NCBI RefSeq assembly: GCF_032248455.1
Contig: NZ_JAVTTP010000002.1
Span: 186,001 to 250,000 of the forward strand
From: Pricia mediterranea
Lineage (GTDB): Bacteria > Bacteroidota > Bacteroidia > Flavobacteriales > Flavobacteriaceae
DNA length: 64,000 nt
Direction of reading: 5' to 3'
In this document: positions 19,907 to 29,334 of the stretch, piece by piece
Position numbering within the stretch: position 1 is the first letter of the stretch
Layout: every line of letters starts with the position of its first letter
The notes under the pieces: model-generated
Seen by the model: only the letters and a program-made list of their open reading frames with translations
Told to the model about the DNA's origin: nothing
Databases searched by the model: none
Made by a program: the position numbers and the translations under genes

Positions 19907-20950
19907 CTATCTCTTAATATTTTGCTTACTTAACCATCTGATGTACTGCGCTTTATTTCGGTTGTGCTGCGCCAAGGTCCTTGCGAACATATGGTACCCA
20001 AAGTTCTGAACGTCCGCCACGAAATACAAAAAATCGTGCTTTTCGGGATTTAATACGGCATCTACCGCCGAGATGTCGGGCATGGTAATCGGGCCTGGGG
20101 GAACACCCGAGTATTTATAGGTGTTGTAAGGGGAATCCAGTTCCAAATCCTTGTAAAGTACCCTTTTGATGATGGTATCGAAATTCCCGGTATGTTTTTT
20201 AATTGCATAGATTACGGTCGGGTCGGCCTGGAGCAACATCCCGTTTCGGATACGGTTCAAGTAGACTCCCGCGACCCTAGGGCGTTCGTCGACCTTAGCG
20301 GTCTCTTTGTGAACGACGGCGGCCAGCGACACCACCTCCGATGGGGTCAGGTTGAGCGCTTTGGCTTTTTCCAATCGTTTATCGGTCCAAAAACGCTTGT
20401 ATTCCTTGAGCATACGGTCCCTGAAGCCCTCGGCCGAGGTGTTCCAGAAGAATTCGTAGCTGTTGGGCACGTACATCTCCAGTTTGGTATCATCGGTAAA
20501 GCCATTGGCCTTTAAAAAGTCCGGATCGTTCAGTTTGTTCATCAGCATAATACTATCCGGTTCCAGTTGATGGGCAATTCGCCCGGCCAGATCGGCCAAG
20601 GTTTCCTGATTATTGAAGGCCACTTGAACGGGAATGTTTTTGCTGCGCAGGGAGTTGATGATCTCATTGTTGTTCATTCCCTTCCTAATTTCGTACTTCC
20701 CGGCTCTTACATTCGAAATATATCCCTTTCTATCGGCGACCTCCTTAAAAGAATCCATATCCTCGAGCAGTGGGTCCAATAGTTCTTTTACATCTTCAAA
20801 ACCGGCATCGGAAGGAATATAGACGTAGGCCTGTTCATTATTGAAGTTGGTGTTGGGCGCAAAGATGGCATCATAGACCATGTAGGCGAATAGACCGCCC
20901 GCAATGAGGCCGCCAATCAGGATGAAAAATAAGATTTTTCTGATATACAT
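19907..20950 (-). CDS. mltG: Endolytic peptidoglycan transglycosylase MltG
   Basis: Cuts nascent glycan strands at the inner membrane and is thought to end their elongation. 347 residues: a membrane anchor at about residues 5-27, a LysM-like segment, then the YceG/MltG catalytic domain with the catalytic glutamate (Glu216) in VVHKETAKVDERPRVAGVYLNR and the downstream LLQADPTVIYAI motif. Length and motifs are complete. Lies 59 bp downstream of the GNAT gene on the same strand, probably in one transcript with dapF. Confidence 0.96.
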   Translation of the reverse strand: MYIRKILFFILIGGLIAGGLFAYMVYDAIFAPNTNFNNEQAYVYIPSDAGFEDVKELLDPLLEDMDSFKEVADRKGYISNVRAGKYEIRKGMNNNEIINSLRSKNIPVQVAFNNQETLADLAGRIAHQLEPDSIMLMNKLNDPDFLKANGFTDDTKLEMYVPNSYEFFWNTSAEGFRDRMLKEYKRFWTDKRLEKAKALNLTPSEVVSLAAVVHKETAKVDERPRVAGVYLNRIRNGMLLQADPTVIYAIKKHTGNFDTIIKRVLYKDLELDSPYNTYKYSGVPPGPITMPDISAVDAVLNPEKHDFLYFVADVQNFGYHMFARTLAQHNRNKAQYIRWLSKQNIKR

Positions 20951-21009
20951 GCAGATTTTTTTTTGATACTCGTTACTCCGTACTTACTTCTCAATACTCG
21001 TTACCGACC

Positions 21010-21534
21010 TCAGCTTCTCAACTTCTGAAAAAGGATTTCATCCTTATAACTACCGTTGGAAAAAATCCAGTCCCTTTTCACCCCTACCTCCTTAAAGCCC
21101 AATTTTTTGAAAAGATGGATGCTACCGGCGTTATCCTCGACGACGTTGGCATACAATTGATGTAGATCCAGAACGGAAAAAGCGTATTCCGTCAACAGGC
21201 GAATGGACTCCGAACCTACTCCCCTATTCCTGTTCCCAGCCTCCAGCACCACGATGCCGATGCCCGCCCTGCGGTTTTTGGGATCAAAATCGAACATATC
21301 TATAAGTCCGACAGCCGTTCCCCCTTCGTCACAGATGCATAGTCGCAGCTGCTTCACATCGTAAATATCGAGATGGGCATGATCAAGGTATTTCTTCAAT
21401 ACGTACCGCGAATAGGGAGTGGTCGTACCGCTTATTTCCCAGATATCGATAGAATTTTCCAGATGGTACAAAAAATCGAGATCCTCCGGTTCCAGCGCTC
21501 TTAAACTGATATGTTCTCCTTGCAACGCTAACAT
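21010..21534 (-). CDS. GNAT-family N-acetyltransferase
   Basis: 174 residues, RimJ/RimL/SpeG-like: begins ISLRALEPEDLDFLYHLENS, acetyl-CoA loop region VVLEAGNRNRGVGSESIRLL, and the C-terminal ENAGSIHLFKKLGFKEVGVKRDWI pattern typical of the group. The acceptor (protein N-terminus, polyamine or other amine) cannot be told. Its start overlaps the dapF stop by 7 bp, so the two are translationally linked. Confidence 0.9.
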   Translation of the reverse strand: MLALQGEHISLRALEPEDLDFLYHLENSIDIWEISGTTTPYSRYVLKKYLDHAHLDIYDVKQLRLCICDEGGTAVGLIDMFDFDPKNRRAGIGIVVLEAGNRNRGVGSESIRLLTEYAFSVLDLHQLYANVVEDNAGSIHLFKKLGFKEVGVKRDWIFSNGSYKDEILFQKLRS

Positions 21535-22304
21535 GAGATCTCCCCTTTGAAGACCTGTTTGGCGGGACCGATAAGATGAATGTTGATATAGCCGTCGCCA
21601 TCCTGTTCAAATTCTACCTGAAGGGTTCCACCCTGTGTGTGCACAGTCACTGTGTTGGCTTTCGTTTTTCCTATTTTGTGCATGGCCAAGGCCACGGCCG
21701 TGACCCCCGTGCCACAGGAAAGGGTTTCGTTCTCCACCCCGCGCTCGTAGGTCCTGACCGAAAAGATAGCTTCTTCGACCTGCTCGACAAAGTTGATGTT
21801 GCTACCGGCTTTTCCGTACAATCCGTATCGCAATTTTTCCCCTTCCCCGAACACGTCAAGATCTGCAAGATTATTCACCAGTTGCACGTGATGCGGCGAT
21901 CCGGTATCCATAAAGACCACATTGGGCTTTATTCGTATTTCAGAGACCGCCTGCATCTGAAGGCGTATCCCCTTCTTACCGATCAGGGCTGCGTGCAGGC
22001 CATCGACTGCAGTGAAGCTTGCCTTATCCCGAACGATACCCAGGTATTTTGCAAAAGCCACGGTACATCGCCCCCCGTTACCGCACATACTGCCTTCGTT
22101 CCCATCCGCATTAAAATACACCATCTTGAAAGATGACAAATCGTCATTTTCCAATAAGATGAGTCCGTCCGCCCCGATGCCGAACTTGCGGTCACACAGC
22201 GACGCCACCAGTTTGGCATTGTTTTTGGGAAATAGGGATTGCCGGTTGTCGATCATGATGAAATCGTTCCCGGTACCTTGATATTTATAAAAGAGGATGG
22301 CCAT
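21528..22304 (-). CDS. dapF: Diaminopimelate epimerase DapF
   Basis: Converts LL- to meso-diaminopimelate for lysine and peptidoglycan synthesis. The two catalytic cysteines are in GSMCGNGGRC and ETLSCGTGVTAVALA, and the N-terminal FYKYQGTGNDFIMID is standard. The frame stays open to an ATG at 22322, but a TATATTTG promoter element covers that position (22320-22327), so the ATG at 22304 is the better start (258 residues, family-typical). Heads a likely dapF-GNAT-mltG operon. Confidence 0.96.
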   Translation of the reverse strand: MAILFYKYQGTGNDFIMIDNRQSLFPKNNAKLVASLCDRKFGIGADGLILLENDDLSSFKMVYFNADGNEGSMCGNGGRCTVAFAKYLGIVRDKASFTAVDGLHAALIGKKGIRLQMQAVSEIRIKPNVVFMDTGSPHHVQLVNNLADLDVFGEGEKLRYGLYGKAGSNINFVEQVEEAIFSVRTYERGVENETLSCGTGVTAVALAMHKIGKTKANTVTVHTQGGTLQVEFEQDGDGYINIHLIGPAKQVFKGEISC

Positions 22305-22319
22305 AGCTCGGAAAAAGGA

Positions 22320-22327
22320 CAAATATA
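22320..22327 (-). promoter_or_regulatory. dapF promoter -7 element
   Basis: Minus-strand TATATTTG, an exact TAnnTTTG match, 15 bp upstream of the chosen dapF ATG. It implies a short leader and rules out the longer reading of DapF. No clear -33 TTG at standard spacing. Confidence 0.5.
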
Positions 22328-22626
22328 AGCTTTAATCGTTTTTTTTATCTATGATGAAGCGTTCAAATTGAGAAAACGTTGCGGGTCGTAGACTTTTGAA
22401 CCCACTTTTTTCTTCGCCCTGTCTCAAGTTTGGAAATGTTTCGAAATGGTTGAGCCCATCCTACTAAGAAGAAAAGTGCAAAGTGCCAAAGGCAAAAGGC
22501 TAAGCGATTGTTTGCGGGAGTTTGATTTAAGAGTTTATTAGCAGTTAAAAAGCCGTTAAAGCAATAAGATGGACAAAAGGTGTCTATCGAAAAGCATTAA
22601 TTTTAACATTCAAATACCATTATAGC
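22328..22626. other. 299-bp gap upstream of htrA
   Basis: No gene recognised. Around 22473-22500 there is a short low-complexity run of near-repeats (AAAGTGCAAAGTGCC, AAAGGCAAAAGGC) like the degenerate intergenic repeats seen elsewhere in this window. An htrA promoter was not identified with confidence. Confidence 0.4.
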
Positions 22627-24030
22627 ATGAAAAGGATTGCAAGTACATTATTGGTCGCCGTTTTTGCGGGAGCGATTACCTTGGGGGCCTACAAATTATT
22701 CTTCGAAAACACCAACTACGCGGTAGTTACGGAAGCGAACGATGCATCAGTGTTCGACACGAGCTTCATCCCTACCTCGCCGAAAGGGGCGGGCATTAAC
22801 GATGTCGATTTTACCAGGGCGGCCGAAAGCACGGTCAATGCCGTAGTACACGTTAAAAACGTAACGATTACCCGAGCTCAGCCTTCGAGTCTGATGGAAT
22901 TTTTCTACGGACATGGAGGCGGACAGGAACGGGCCCAGGTCGGGACCGGTTCGGGCGTGATTATTTCGCAAGACGGATATATCGTGACCAACAATCATGT
23001 TATTGCCAATGCCAATAAGTTACAGGTTACGTTAAATAATAACAAGACCTATGAGGCGGAACTGATCGGCACAGATCCGAATTCCGATATTGCCCTGATC
23101 AAGGTCGACGCGGACCGTAAACTGCCCTATCTTGCCTTCGGAGACTCCGACAATGTCAAAATTGGCGAGTGGGTCTTAGCCGTTGGCAACCCCTTTAACC
23201 TTACTTCTACGGTGACCGCGGGAATCGTGAGCGCAAAGGCGAGGGACTTGCATATGGGCCGCAACCAATCGTTCATCCAGACCGACGCGGCCGTCAACCC
23301 AGGTAACAGTGGTGGCGCCCTGGTGAACACCAATGGCGATTTAGTGGGCATCAATACGGCTATCACTTCACAGACGGGTTCCTACGTGGGCTATTCGTTT
23401 GCGGTACCTAGCAATATTGCCAAGAAAGTGGTCGATGATATTTTGGAATACGGCAATGTACAAAAGGGTATATTGGGCGTCAGTACCATCCCGGCACATA
23501 CTCCCTACGCCGTTAAAAAAGGAATCAGCGATATCGACGGAGTATACGTCGAAAGTGTCGAAGATAACACAGGGGCGGCTGAAGCCGATATCCGTAGCGG
23601 CGACATCATAAAACAGGTGGACGATATCAAAGTAAGTAAGTTTCCTGATCTTACCGGATATCTTTCCACGAAAAAACCAGGGGACGAGGTGCAGGTAACC
23701 ATCGATAGGGACGGGGAAAGTTTGATTCTTCCCGTTATGTTGACCGAAATACAGACCCTGGTCGTTCCTGAAATGGGACTCGAAGTAAAAAACCTGACCG
23801 ATAAGGAACGAAAGAAGTATAGGTTGAAATCAGGAGTGCGTATTGTCGGTGTTCCGGAAAGGTATCGCGGATATGATTTGGAAGGTAAGATCTTGCTGGC
23901 GCTGGGCGATGAGGAGATTGACGATATTCAAGAGGCCCGGGCTTTGTTCGGACGCATTTCAAAATATGGAAAGACCGTAATTACTATGTTGAACGAAAAA
24001 GGGGAACGCGAAAGATTGATTTTTCAGTAG
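22627..24030 (+). CDS. htrA: Periplasmic serine protease/chaperone HtrA (DegP/Do family)
   Basis: Degrades or refolds damaged envelope proteins. 467 residues: N-terminal signal/anchor (LLVAVFAGAITLGAY), a trypsin-like domain with the catalytic triad His124 (VTNNHV), Asp154 (NSDIALIKV) and Ser228 (NPGNSGGAL), then two PDZ domains (about 265-360 and 375-465). Full length with all catalytic residues. Monocistronic by its own terminator at 24064-24092. Confidence 0.96.
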   Translation: MKRIASTLLVAVFAGAITLGAYKLFFENTNYAVVTEANDASVFDTSFIPTSPKGAGINDVDFTRAAESTVNAVVHVKNVTITRAQPSSLMEFFYGHGGGQERAQVGTGSGVIISQDGYIVTNNHVIANANKLQVTLNNNKTYEAELIGTDPNSDIALIKVDADRKLPYLAFGDSDNVKIGEWVLAVGNPFNLTSTVTAGIVSAKARDLHMGRNQSFIQTDAAVNPGNSGGALVNTNGDLVGINTAITSQTGSYVGYSFAVPSNIAKKVVDDILEYGNVQKGILGVSTIPAHTPYAVKKGISDIDGVYVESVEDNTGAAEADIRSGDIIKQVDDIKVSKFPDLTGYLSTKKPGDEVQVTIDRDGESLILPVMLTEIQTLVVPEMGLEVKNLTDKERKKYRLKSGVRIVGVPERYRGYDLEGKILLALGDEEIDDIQEARALFGRISKYGKTVITMLNEKGERERLIFQ

Positions 24031-24063
24031 TTCGGTTTTACAGCCAAGGTCAGAGATTTTTCT

Positions 24064-24092
24064 AAAAAGCGCCCACATTCGGGCGTTTTTTT
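24064..24092 (+). terminator. Intrinsic terminator of htrA
   Basis: AAAAAGCGCCC and GGGCGTTTTT pair (one G-T wobble) around ACATTC, followed by further T residues; 34 bp after the htrA stop. Confidence 0.85.
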
Positions 24093-24159
24093 ATGAGTTC
24101 CATATATCAATTGCCCAACCTTTTGTAAGCATTTTTTTTCTAAATTGATAATATTGAAT

Positions 24160-24167
24160 TACTTTCG
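24160..24167 (+). promoter_or_regulatory. Possible -7 element upstream of the coiled-coil gene
   Basis: TACTTTCG, one mismatch from TAnnTTTG, 35 bp before the ATG at 24203. It lies after the htrA terminator, as expected for a new transcription unit. Confidence 0.4.
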
Positions 24168-24202
24168 CAGCCTTAATCACTAACGCAAAGACCCTACGTT
24201 AC

Positions 24203-24826
24203 ATGAAAGGTTTTAGAATACTGTTGATGGCAGCGGCCTTGTTGACCTTAGGCCTCCAAGATTCACATGCCCAAAACGATCAAGAAGAGGAGCTTTCCCT
24301 AGACAAGGGAAATGTTGATAGCCAGTTCGAATACGTTTACCAAAAGTCGGGCAACTACAGGTCCGATGGCAAGCTGTACGAGGTCGTACGCAAGATTTCC
24401 TTGGACAAGCTTCGCCAAAACGTGATGGACACCCTGAACGGATTCAACACCCGTGCCGCCGAGCTAAAAGCCACGATCGCAGGCCATGAGTCGACCATCA
24501 TGTCCCTAGAAAAAAAGCTGGAAGATACCACCAATAGCCTTGCTCAAGTTACCGAAGAAAAAGACAACATGTCGTTTTTGGGCATTGCTGTTTCAAAAGG
24601 CACTTATAACGCCATTTTATGGACAGTGATTGCAGGTCTGCTGATTTTATTGCTCTTTTTCATCTATAGATTCCGAAACAGCAATATTCTCACCCAAGAG
24701 GCAAAGACCAATCTATCGGAACTGGAAACGGAGTATGAGGACCATCGAAGGAGGGCCTTGGAACGCGAACAAAAAATAAGCCGGCAGCTGCAAGACGAAA
24801 TCAACAAATACAAAAAACAGAAATAA
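24203..24826 (+). CDS. Exported single-pass membrane coiled-coil protein, unknown function
   Basis: 207 residues, not assignable to a known function. Visible: a signal peptide ending around SHAQ (residues 1-24), an acidic segment, a predicted coiled coil at about 75-120 (AAELKATIAGHESTIMSLEKKLEDT), one transmembrane helix at about 138-160 (AILWTVIAGLLILLLFFIY), then a charged cytoplasmic coiled coil rich in Glu/Arg/Lys. The C-terminal side faces the cytoplasm if the signal peptide is cleaved. It sits directly upstream of trmD but is separated from it by a terminator, so shared function with trmD is doubtful. Confidence 0.75.
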   Translation: MKGFRILLMAAALLTLGLQDSHAQNDQEEELSLDKGNVDSQFEYVYQKSGNYRSDGKLYEVVRKISLDKLRQNVMDTLNGFNTRAAELKATIAGHESTIMSLEKKLEDTTNSLAQVTEEKDNMSFLGIAVSKGTYNAILWTVIAGLLILLLFFIYRFRNSNILTQEAKTNLSELETEYEDHRRRALEREQKISRQLQDEINKYKKQK

Positions 24827-24831
24827 AACCC

Positions 24832-24857
24832 AAAAAAGCTCCGAGAGGAGCTTTTTT
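24832..24857 (+). terminator. Intrinsic terminator between the coiled-coil gene and trmD
   Basis: AAAAAAGCTCC and GGAGCTTTTTT form a perfect 11-bp stem with a GAGA loop, 5 bp after the stop codon. The symmetric A/T runs would allow it to act in either direction. Confidence 0.9.
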
Positions 24858-24934
24858 AACTTGCGAACCTACCTTCTTAATCCGGCCGACTGTCCTAAAT
24901 TACGGTTGTGGCAGTCCAGCCTAATTGGAACAAT

Positions 24935-25609
24935 ATGCGCATCGATATCATCACTGTACTTCCCGAACTTTTGGAAAGTCCCTTTAATGCCTCTATTCTT
25001 AAAAGGGCCATCAAAAAAGGAATGGTAGAAGTCCATCTTCACAATCTAAGGGACTATACCGACAAGAGCTATAATCAAGTGGACGATTACCAGTATGGCG
25101 GTGGGGCCGGAATGGTACTGATGATCGAGCCTATCGACAAATGCATTTCTGCACTTACAGCGGAGCGGGATTACGATGAAGTCATCTATATGACCCCCGA
25201 TGGCGAAACCTTGGACCAAAAAATGGCAAATGGGCTTTCGTTGTTGAACAACGTTATTATTCTTTGTGGACATTACAAGGGAGTTGACCATCGGGTGAGG
25301 GAGGCTTATATCACTAAGGAAATTTCCGTGGGCGATTACGTACTCTCTGGCGGTGAACTTGGCGCGGCAATCGTCTGTGATGCGGTAATACGACTGATTC
25401 CCGGGGTACTGAACAATGAAACTTCGGCCCTGACCGACACTTTTCAAGACAATTTATTGGCTCCACCGGTCTACACCAGGCCATCGGAATACAAGGGAAT
25501 GAAAGTGCCCGAAATTCTTTTGAGCGGCAATTTTCCCAAAATTTGCGAATGGCGGGAAGAGAAGGCGCAAAAACGTACGGAAGACCTCCGACCCGATTTA
25601 TTGGAATGA
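24935..25609 (+). CDS. trmD: tRNA (guanine-N1-)-methyltransferase TrmD
   Basis: Makes m1G37 in tRNAs, preventing frameshifting. 224 residues from ATG 24935 ([17 protein letters not shown]), the conserved start; the frame is open further upstream to a GTG at 24908, which would add nine atypical residues. The knot-forming SAM site is visible ([42 protein letters not shown]). Followed by rplS after 119 bp, the common trmD-rplS order. Confidence 0.97.
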   Translation: MRIDIITVLPELLESPFNASILKRAIKKGMVEVHLHNLRDYTDKSYNQVDDYQYGGGAGMVLMIEPIDKCISALTAERDYDEVIYMTPDGETLDQKMANGLSLLNNVIILCGHYKGVDHRVREAYITKEISVGDYVLSGGELGAAIVCDAVIRLIPGVLNNETSALTDTFQDNLLAPPVYTRPSEYKGMKVPEILLSGNFPKICEWREEKAQKRTEDLRPDLLE

Positions 25610-25728
25610 GCGGAAAAAGAATAGAAGACATTGCCAGTTCCTGGAAAACCTTTATTTTTGCATCCTGTTAAATCAACCTCTGACGAAAATCGTGAATGTT
25701 GGTCCGAACACAACATTAAACCAAGATC

Positions 25729-26079
25729 ATGGATTCATTGATTAAATTCGTAGAAGACGAATTAGTTCCCAAAAAGGAATTTCCCAAATTTTCAGCAGGT
25801 GACACCATCACCGTGTACTACGAGATTAGGGAAGGAGATAAAACGCGTACCCAGTTTTTTAAGGGCGTAGTTATCCAAAGAAGAGGCAGTGGGGCTACCG
25901 AGACTTTTACCATCCGTAAAATGTCCGGTATTGTCGGGGTAGAAAGAATTTTCCCTGTGAACATGCCTGCATTGCAAAAAATTGAAATTAATAAGAGAGG
26001 AAAAGTAAGAAGAGCCCGTATTTTCTATTTCCGAAACCTTACCGGTAAGAAAGCGCGTATCAAAGAAATCCGCTCTTAG
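25729..26079 (+). CDS. rplS: 50S ribosomal protein L19
   Basis: 116 residues, full length for L19. The core GDTITVYYEIREGDKTRTQFFKGVVIQRRGSG and the C-terminal basic KKARIKEIRS are characteristic. Sits at the 30S/50S interface. Downstream of trmD and closed by the terminator at 26105-26135; a large non-coding stretch follows. Confidence 0.98.
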   Translation: MDSLIKFVEDELVPKKEFPKFSAGDTITVYYEIREGDKTRTQFFKGVVIQRRGSGATETFTIRKMSGIVGVERIFPVNMPALQKIEINKRGKVRRARIFYFRNLTGKKARIKEIRS

Positions 26080-26104
26080 ACTCTTTTCCCAGCGTAAATT
26101 CACG

Positions 26105-26135
26105 ACCCGTCACGATAAATTCATGACGGGTTTTC
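26105..26135 (+). terminator. Intrinsic terminator of rplS
   Basis: ACCCGTCA and TGACGGGT form an 8-bp stem with an 11-base loop, followed by TTT; 25 bp after the rplS stop. Confidence 0.75.
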
Positions 26136-26138
26136 TAG

Positions 26139-26171
26139 TTATTAACAATTGTTCATAACCTCTGTTCATAA
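26139..26171. other. Cluster of DnaA-box-like sites; candidate replication origin
   Basis: Three 9-mers resembling the DnaA box TTATCCACA lie within 33 bp: TTATTAACA (26139-26147, plus) and TGTTCATAA twice (26150-26158 and 26163-26171; TTATGAACA on the minus strand). Each matches 7 of 9 positions and all differ at the same two central bases. A T-rich stretch follows (26181-26250), as expected of an unwinding element, and dnaA lies 19 kb away. No consensus box is present, so this is a candidate only. Confidence 0.4.
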
Positions 26172-26444
26172 ACTGTTGACTTAAAGTTGGTTAATTTGTT
26201 TGGTGTTGAGATTATTTTGTTCTATTTTTAAGGTGTGATTTTGTAAGGATTTGTCCAAAGTTCTTACATCAAATCATTATAGAGTTCACGTTCTTTATAT
26301 TATTGCTTAGTCCTTTTAGGTCCTGAGGTAATTCTGTTACCACATCGACCAACATATAGGATGAGCTTGATACTGGGAGGCTGTCGCTTTCCGTAATAGT
26401 CAAGTGGATGTAAAACTGGCAGTTATTCGTAAAATTTCGTTTCT

Positions 26445-26543
26445 ATGAATAGTAACAGAATCATTAAGGCAATAAAGAAGAAGTATATAGAAGTGTGTAG
26501 TTTTATAACTCCGTACGGAAAATGCTTCAAACGTCAGGATTAG
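26445..26543 (+). CDS. Possible 32-residue basic peptide
   Basis: ATG at 26445 to TAG at 26543. The product is basic (MNSNRIIKAIKKKYIEV ... GKCFKRQD) and does not match a family I know. No promoter is visible; support is only the open frame and its position in an otherwise empty region upstream of a strong hairpin. Could easily be chance. Confidence 0.18.
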   Translation: MNSNRIIKAIKKKYIEVCSFITPYGKCFKRQD

Positions 26544-26613
26544 TGATGCGAATGCAATCAAGGATTGCCAAACTGTAGTTTATACAGAGAAGAAAGTTCG
26601 CTATCTACTTCTA

Positions 26614-26653
26614 AAAAGCCATATCAATGTATTTATACAATGATATGGCTTTT
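26614..26653 (+). terminator. Strong hairpin, possible terminator of an unknown transcript
   Basis: AAAAGCCATATCA and TGATATGGCTTTT make a perfect 13-bp stem with a 14-base loop; the T-run is within the second arm, as for bidirectional terminators. There is no annotated gene close upstream, which suggests a small RNA or small peptide transcript ends here. Confidence 0.6.
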
Positions 26654-26837
26654 GTAGTTTAAGACCGCACCTATCTTCTGGTCTATGGACGGTTTTTATT
26701 CTGACCTAAACCGGCGGGAGTGCCTCAACAGATACTTCGATGTCGCTTCCTGTTGCAGAAGAAATTGGTTCGTAATCGCTCATAAGGGTGAGACGTGGCA
26801 TGTTTCATCTTTACCTCCCGAACGTCACATAAAATTG

Positions 26838-26845
26838 TATATTTG
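26838..26845 (+). promoter_or_regulatory. icd promoter -7 element
   Basis: TATATTTG, an exact TAnnTTTG match, 89 bp upstream of the icd ATG. The expected start site near 26851 gives a leader of about 80 nt. No clear -33 TTG at 19 bp. Confidence 0.5.
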
Positions 26846-26903
26846 CTCCTCTTGAAACAAAGCGACGGGTTATCTTTATCCTTCCTCGGTTTTCGAAGTA
26901 TAG

Positions 26904-29153
<2,250 letters not shown>

Positions 29154-29216
29154 AAGGATTAAAATCGTTCCTCGTCCTAACAATTTACTGCCACTGGGCA
29201 GTAATTTAGAATGCGG

Positions 29217-29252
29217 AAAAGGACCTCTGTCGAAGACGGCGGTCCTTTTTTT
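29217..29252 (+). terminator. Intrinsic terminator of icd
   Basis: AAAAGGACC and GGTCCTTTT pair around a 15-base loop that can itself pair partly (GTCGAAGAC), followed by more T residues. Confidence 0.8.
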
Positions 29253-29293
29253 AATTAAGTCGTTGAAGAAGCGTGCAAAAATCGATTTCTCTT

Positions 29294-29301
29294 TATCTTT
29301 G
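29294..29301 (+). promoter_or_regulatory. Promoter -7 element of the TonB receptor operon
   Basis: TATCTTTG, an exact TAnnTTTG match, 33 bp before the receptor ATG and after the icd terminator. Confidence 0.5.
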
Positions 29302-29334
29302 CCGGGCGCTGCCCGATCTTAAAAAGCGTCTTTG

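Larger units (their letters stand above)
26172..26837. other. Large non-coding stretch between rplS and icd
   Basis: No supported gene of ordinary size. It is T-rich at the start, has a very short reading frame at 26445-26543, a strong hairpin at 26614-26653, and a GGTAATTCTGTTACC inverted repeat near 26326. It ends in the icd promoter. An unlisted small RNA ending at the hairpin is possible. Confidence 0.5.

Noticed and set aside
22305-22322. Longer dapF start at 22322
   Set aside because: It falls inside the TATATTTG promoter element.
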